Source: CAYQQJ01 sp964515945 (GTDB lineage: Bacteria > Pseudomonadota > Gammaproteobacteria > Pseudomonadales > Cellvibrionaceae). Taken from it: 16,491 nucleotides of DNA. Location: assembly GCA_964515945.1 (NCBI GenBank), contig CAZEWY010000061.1, forward strand, positions 1-16,491, read 5' to 3'. The notes under the pieces are model-generated. The model was not told the DNA's origin. It made no database searches and saw only the letters and a list, made by a program, of their open reading frames with translations. The position numbers were made by a program, and so were the translations under genes. Numbering within the stretch: position 1 is the first letter of the stretch; every line of letters starts with the position of its first letter. This document shows positions 15,421-16,491 of this stretch, piece after piece.

Positions 15421-15449
15421 TGAAATATCCGGTTTAACTGAGGTATAAT
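15421..15449 (+). promoter_or_regulatory. Promoter of fmdB-aspS
   Basis: Perfect TATAAT -10 (15444-15449) with a weak -35-like TGAAAT (15421-15426) at 17 nt. The resulting leader is about 90 nt and holds the stem-loop at 15464-15510. Confidence 0.6.
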
Positions 15450-15463
15450 GCCCCGCTTTTTGG

Positions 15464-15510
15464 GTGCACGGCTCCGGGAAGACCGAGAGGGCGCGCAAGG
15501 GGCTGTGCAC
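15464..15510 (+). other. 12-bp stem-loop in the fmdB-aspS leader
   Basis: GTGCACGGCTCC (15464-15475) can pair along its whole length with GGGGCTGTGCAC (15499-15510), using ten Watson-Crick and two G-U pairs, with a 23-nt loop. It starts about 15 nt after the -10 box and ends 35 nt before the fmdB ATG. No T-run follows, so it is not an ordinary terminator. Function unknown. Confidence 0.5.
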
Positions 15511-15545
15511 AGTGGTTTGGTTGAGTTGCATGAGAGTCAGCGAAG

Positions 15546-15851
15546 ATGCCAATTTACGAATACGAATGTCAATCCTGTGGCCACGATTTCGAGGCCCTGC
15601 AAAAAATAAGCGATGCTGCCCTGGAGGATTGCCCCCGGTGCGGCAAGGCGGAATTGAAGAAGAAAATATCCGCGGCGGCCTTCCGCCTGAAAGGTGGTGG
15701 CTGGTACGAGACGGACTTCAAGTCCGGCGACAAGAAGAAAAACCTGGCCGGGGATGCCGCCAAACCTGCCGGTGATACGGCGAAAACAAGTGGCAAGGCC
15801 GAGACAAAGAAAGCGGATGCCAAGGCTGATAAGCCGGCAAAGGGCGCCTGA
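15546..15851 (+). CDS. FmdB-type zinc-ribbon protein
   Basis: A 101-residue protein of the FmdB/CxxC_CxxC_SSSS regulatory family. The N-terminal ribbon MPIYEYECQSCGHDFE has Cys pairs C8/C11 and C29/C32 (CPRCG), presumably binding one zinc. The C-terminal third is a Lys/Ala/Asp-rich low-complexity tail. Members are very often found directly before aspS in proteobacteria, as here (49 nt gap), but the role is not established; binding to nucleic acid is an inference from the fold. The ribosome site before the ATG is weak (GCGAAG). Confidence 0.88.
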   Translation: MPIYEYECQSCGHDFEALQKISDAALEDCPRCGKAELKKKISAAAFRLKGGGWYETDFKSGDKKKNLAGDAAKPAGDTAKTSGKAETKKADAKADKPAKGA

Positions 15852-15900
15852 TGACCTTCGGCATGCGCGCGAATTCATGCATTAAATACGGGAACAAATC

Positions 15901-16491
15901 ATGCGCAGTGTTTACTGTGGCACTCTGAATGCCTCACATATAGATGAAGAAGTGACCCTTTGCGGCTGGGTAGACCGCCGCCGCGACCACGGCGGTGTGA
16001 TATTTATCGACCTGCGCGACCGCGATGGCATAGTGCAGGTGGTTTTTGACCCCGACGGTGAACAGAATTTTGCCCTGGCGGACAAGGTGCGCGGCGAGTA
16101 TGTACTGCGGGTCACAGGCAAAGTGCGCGCCCGTACACCCGAAACCGTCAACGCAAACATGCCCACGGGTGAAATCGAGGTCTACGGGCAGGCGCTGGAA
16201 ATTCTCAATTCCGCGGAAACACCGCCGTTCCAGCTGGACTCCCACACCACCGTGGGTGAGGACGTGCGTCTCAAATACCGTTACCTTGATCTGCGTCGCC
16301 CCGCCATGCAGCACAACCTGCGGTTCCGCTCGAAGGTCACCACCGCCATCCGCAACTACCTGGATAACGAAGGCTTTCTCGATATAGAAACGCCCATCCT
16401 TACCCGCGCCACGCCGGAAGGCGCACGGGATTATCTGGTGCCTTCGCGCACCCACGATGGCAAGTTCTTCGCGCTGCCGCAGTCGCCGCAG
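15901..16491 (+). CDS. aspS: Aspartyl-tRNA synthetase (partial, 3' end beyond window)
   Basis: The first 197 codons are present and open to the window edge. Class II synthetase charging tRNA-Asp. The start MRSVYCGTLNASHID leads into the N-terminal OB-fold anticodon-binding domain (about 15-105: LCGWVDRRRDHGGVIFIDLRDR), then the catalytic domain begins with RLKYRYLDLRRP and continues through FLDIETPILTRATPEGARDYLVPSR to LPQSPQ. It matches bacterial AspRS in order and spacing. H30 follows RRRD, where E. coli has Leu, a feature linked to the non-discriminating form that also charges tRNA-Asn. It lies 49 nt after the fmdB-type gene and probably shares its promoter. Confidence 0.97.
   Translation, partial: MRSVYCGTLNASHIDEEVTLCGWVDRRRDHGGVIFIDLRDRDGIVQVVFDPDGEQNFALADKVRGEYVLRVTGKVRARTPETVNANMPTGEIEVYGQALEILNSAETPPFQLDSHTTVGEDVRLKYRYLDLRRPAMQHNLRFRSKVTTAIRNYLDNEGFLDIETPILTRATPEGARDYLVPSRTHDGKFFALPQSPQ

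Overview
The window looks like a chromosomal segment of a gammaproteobacterium of the Pseudomonas/Cellvibrio type. Every housekeeping protein reads closest, as far as I can judge by eye, to gammaproteobacterial versions (PurN, PurM, Hda, SppA, ProRS and AspRS), and the gene order purN-purM-DUF2066-hda, then sppA/DUF2069/wrbA/arsC, then lytic transglycosylase/proS and fmdB-aspS, resembles the Pseudomonas arrangement as I remember it. No database search was possible.

Layout. 66-2227 (+): class I fumarase, pterin-4a-carbinolamine dehydratase (phhB) and a 72-residue zinc-ribbon-like protein. 2244-4001 (-): purM followed by purN, two steps of purine synthesis, converging on the small zinc-ribbon gene. 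4214-6082 (+): a secreted DUF2066 protein starting with TTG, then hda, the DnaA inactivator. 6082-7655: the hda/sppA convergent intergenic region, holding two six-copy GGGAAAA heptamer arrays in inverted orientation. An intact IS256-family element lies between them (6176-7569, 8-bp target duplication CACTGGGT, imperfect 24-bp terminal inverted repeats). 7674-10952 (-): a tightly overlapped operon arsC-wrbA-DUF2069-sppA, with a recognisable promoter at 10990-11018. 11089-14150 (-): proS, a small lytic transglycosylase and a gluconokinase. 14243-14665 (+): a HIT-family protein. 14726-15160 (-): an HU-like DNA-binding protein with a Lys/Ala/Pro-rich N-terminal tail, a strong promoter and a clear terminator. 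15546-16491 (+): an FmdB-type zinc-ribbon protein and the first 197 codons of aspS, preceded by a TATAAT promoter and a leader with a 12-bp stem-loop.

Most of the window is core housekeeping: central carbon metabolism, purine synthesis, replication control, envelope proteolysis, redox and translation. The only clearly mobile part is the IS256 element. I see no convincing undescribed multi-gene system. The least explained signals are the paired inverted heptamer arrays around the IS and the structured leader in front of fmdB-aspS.
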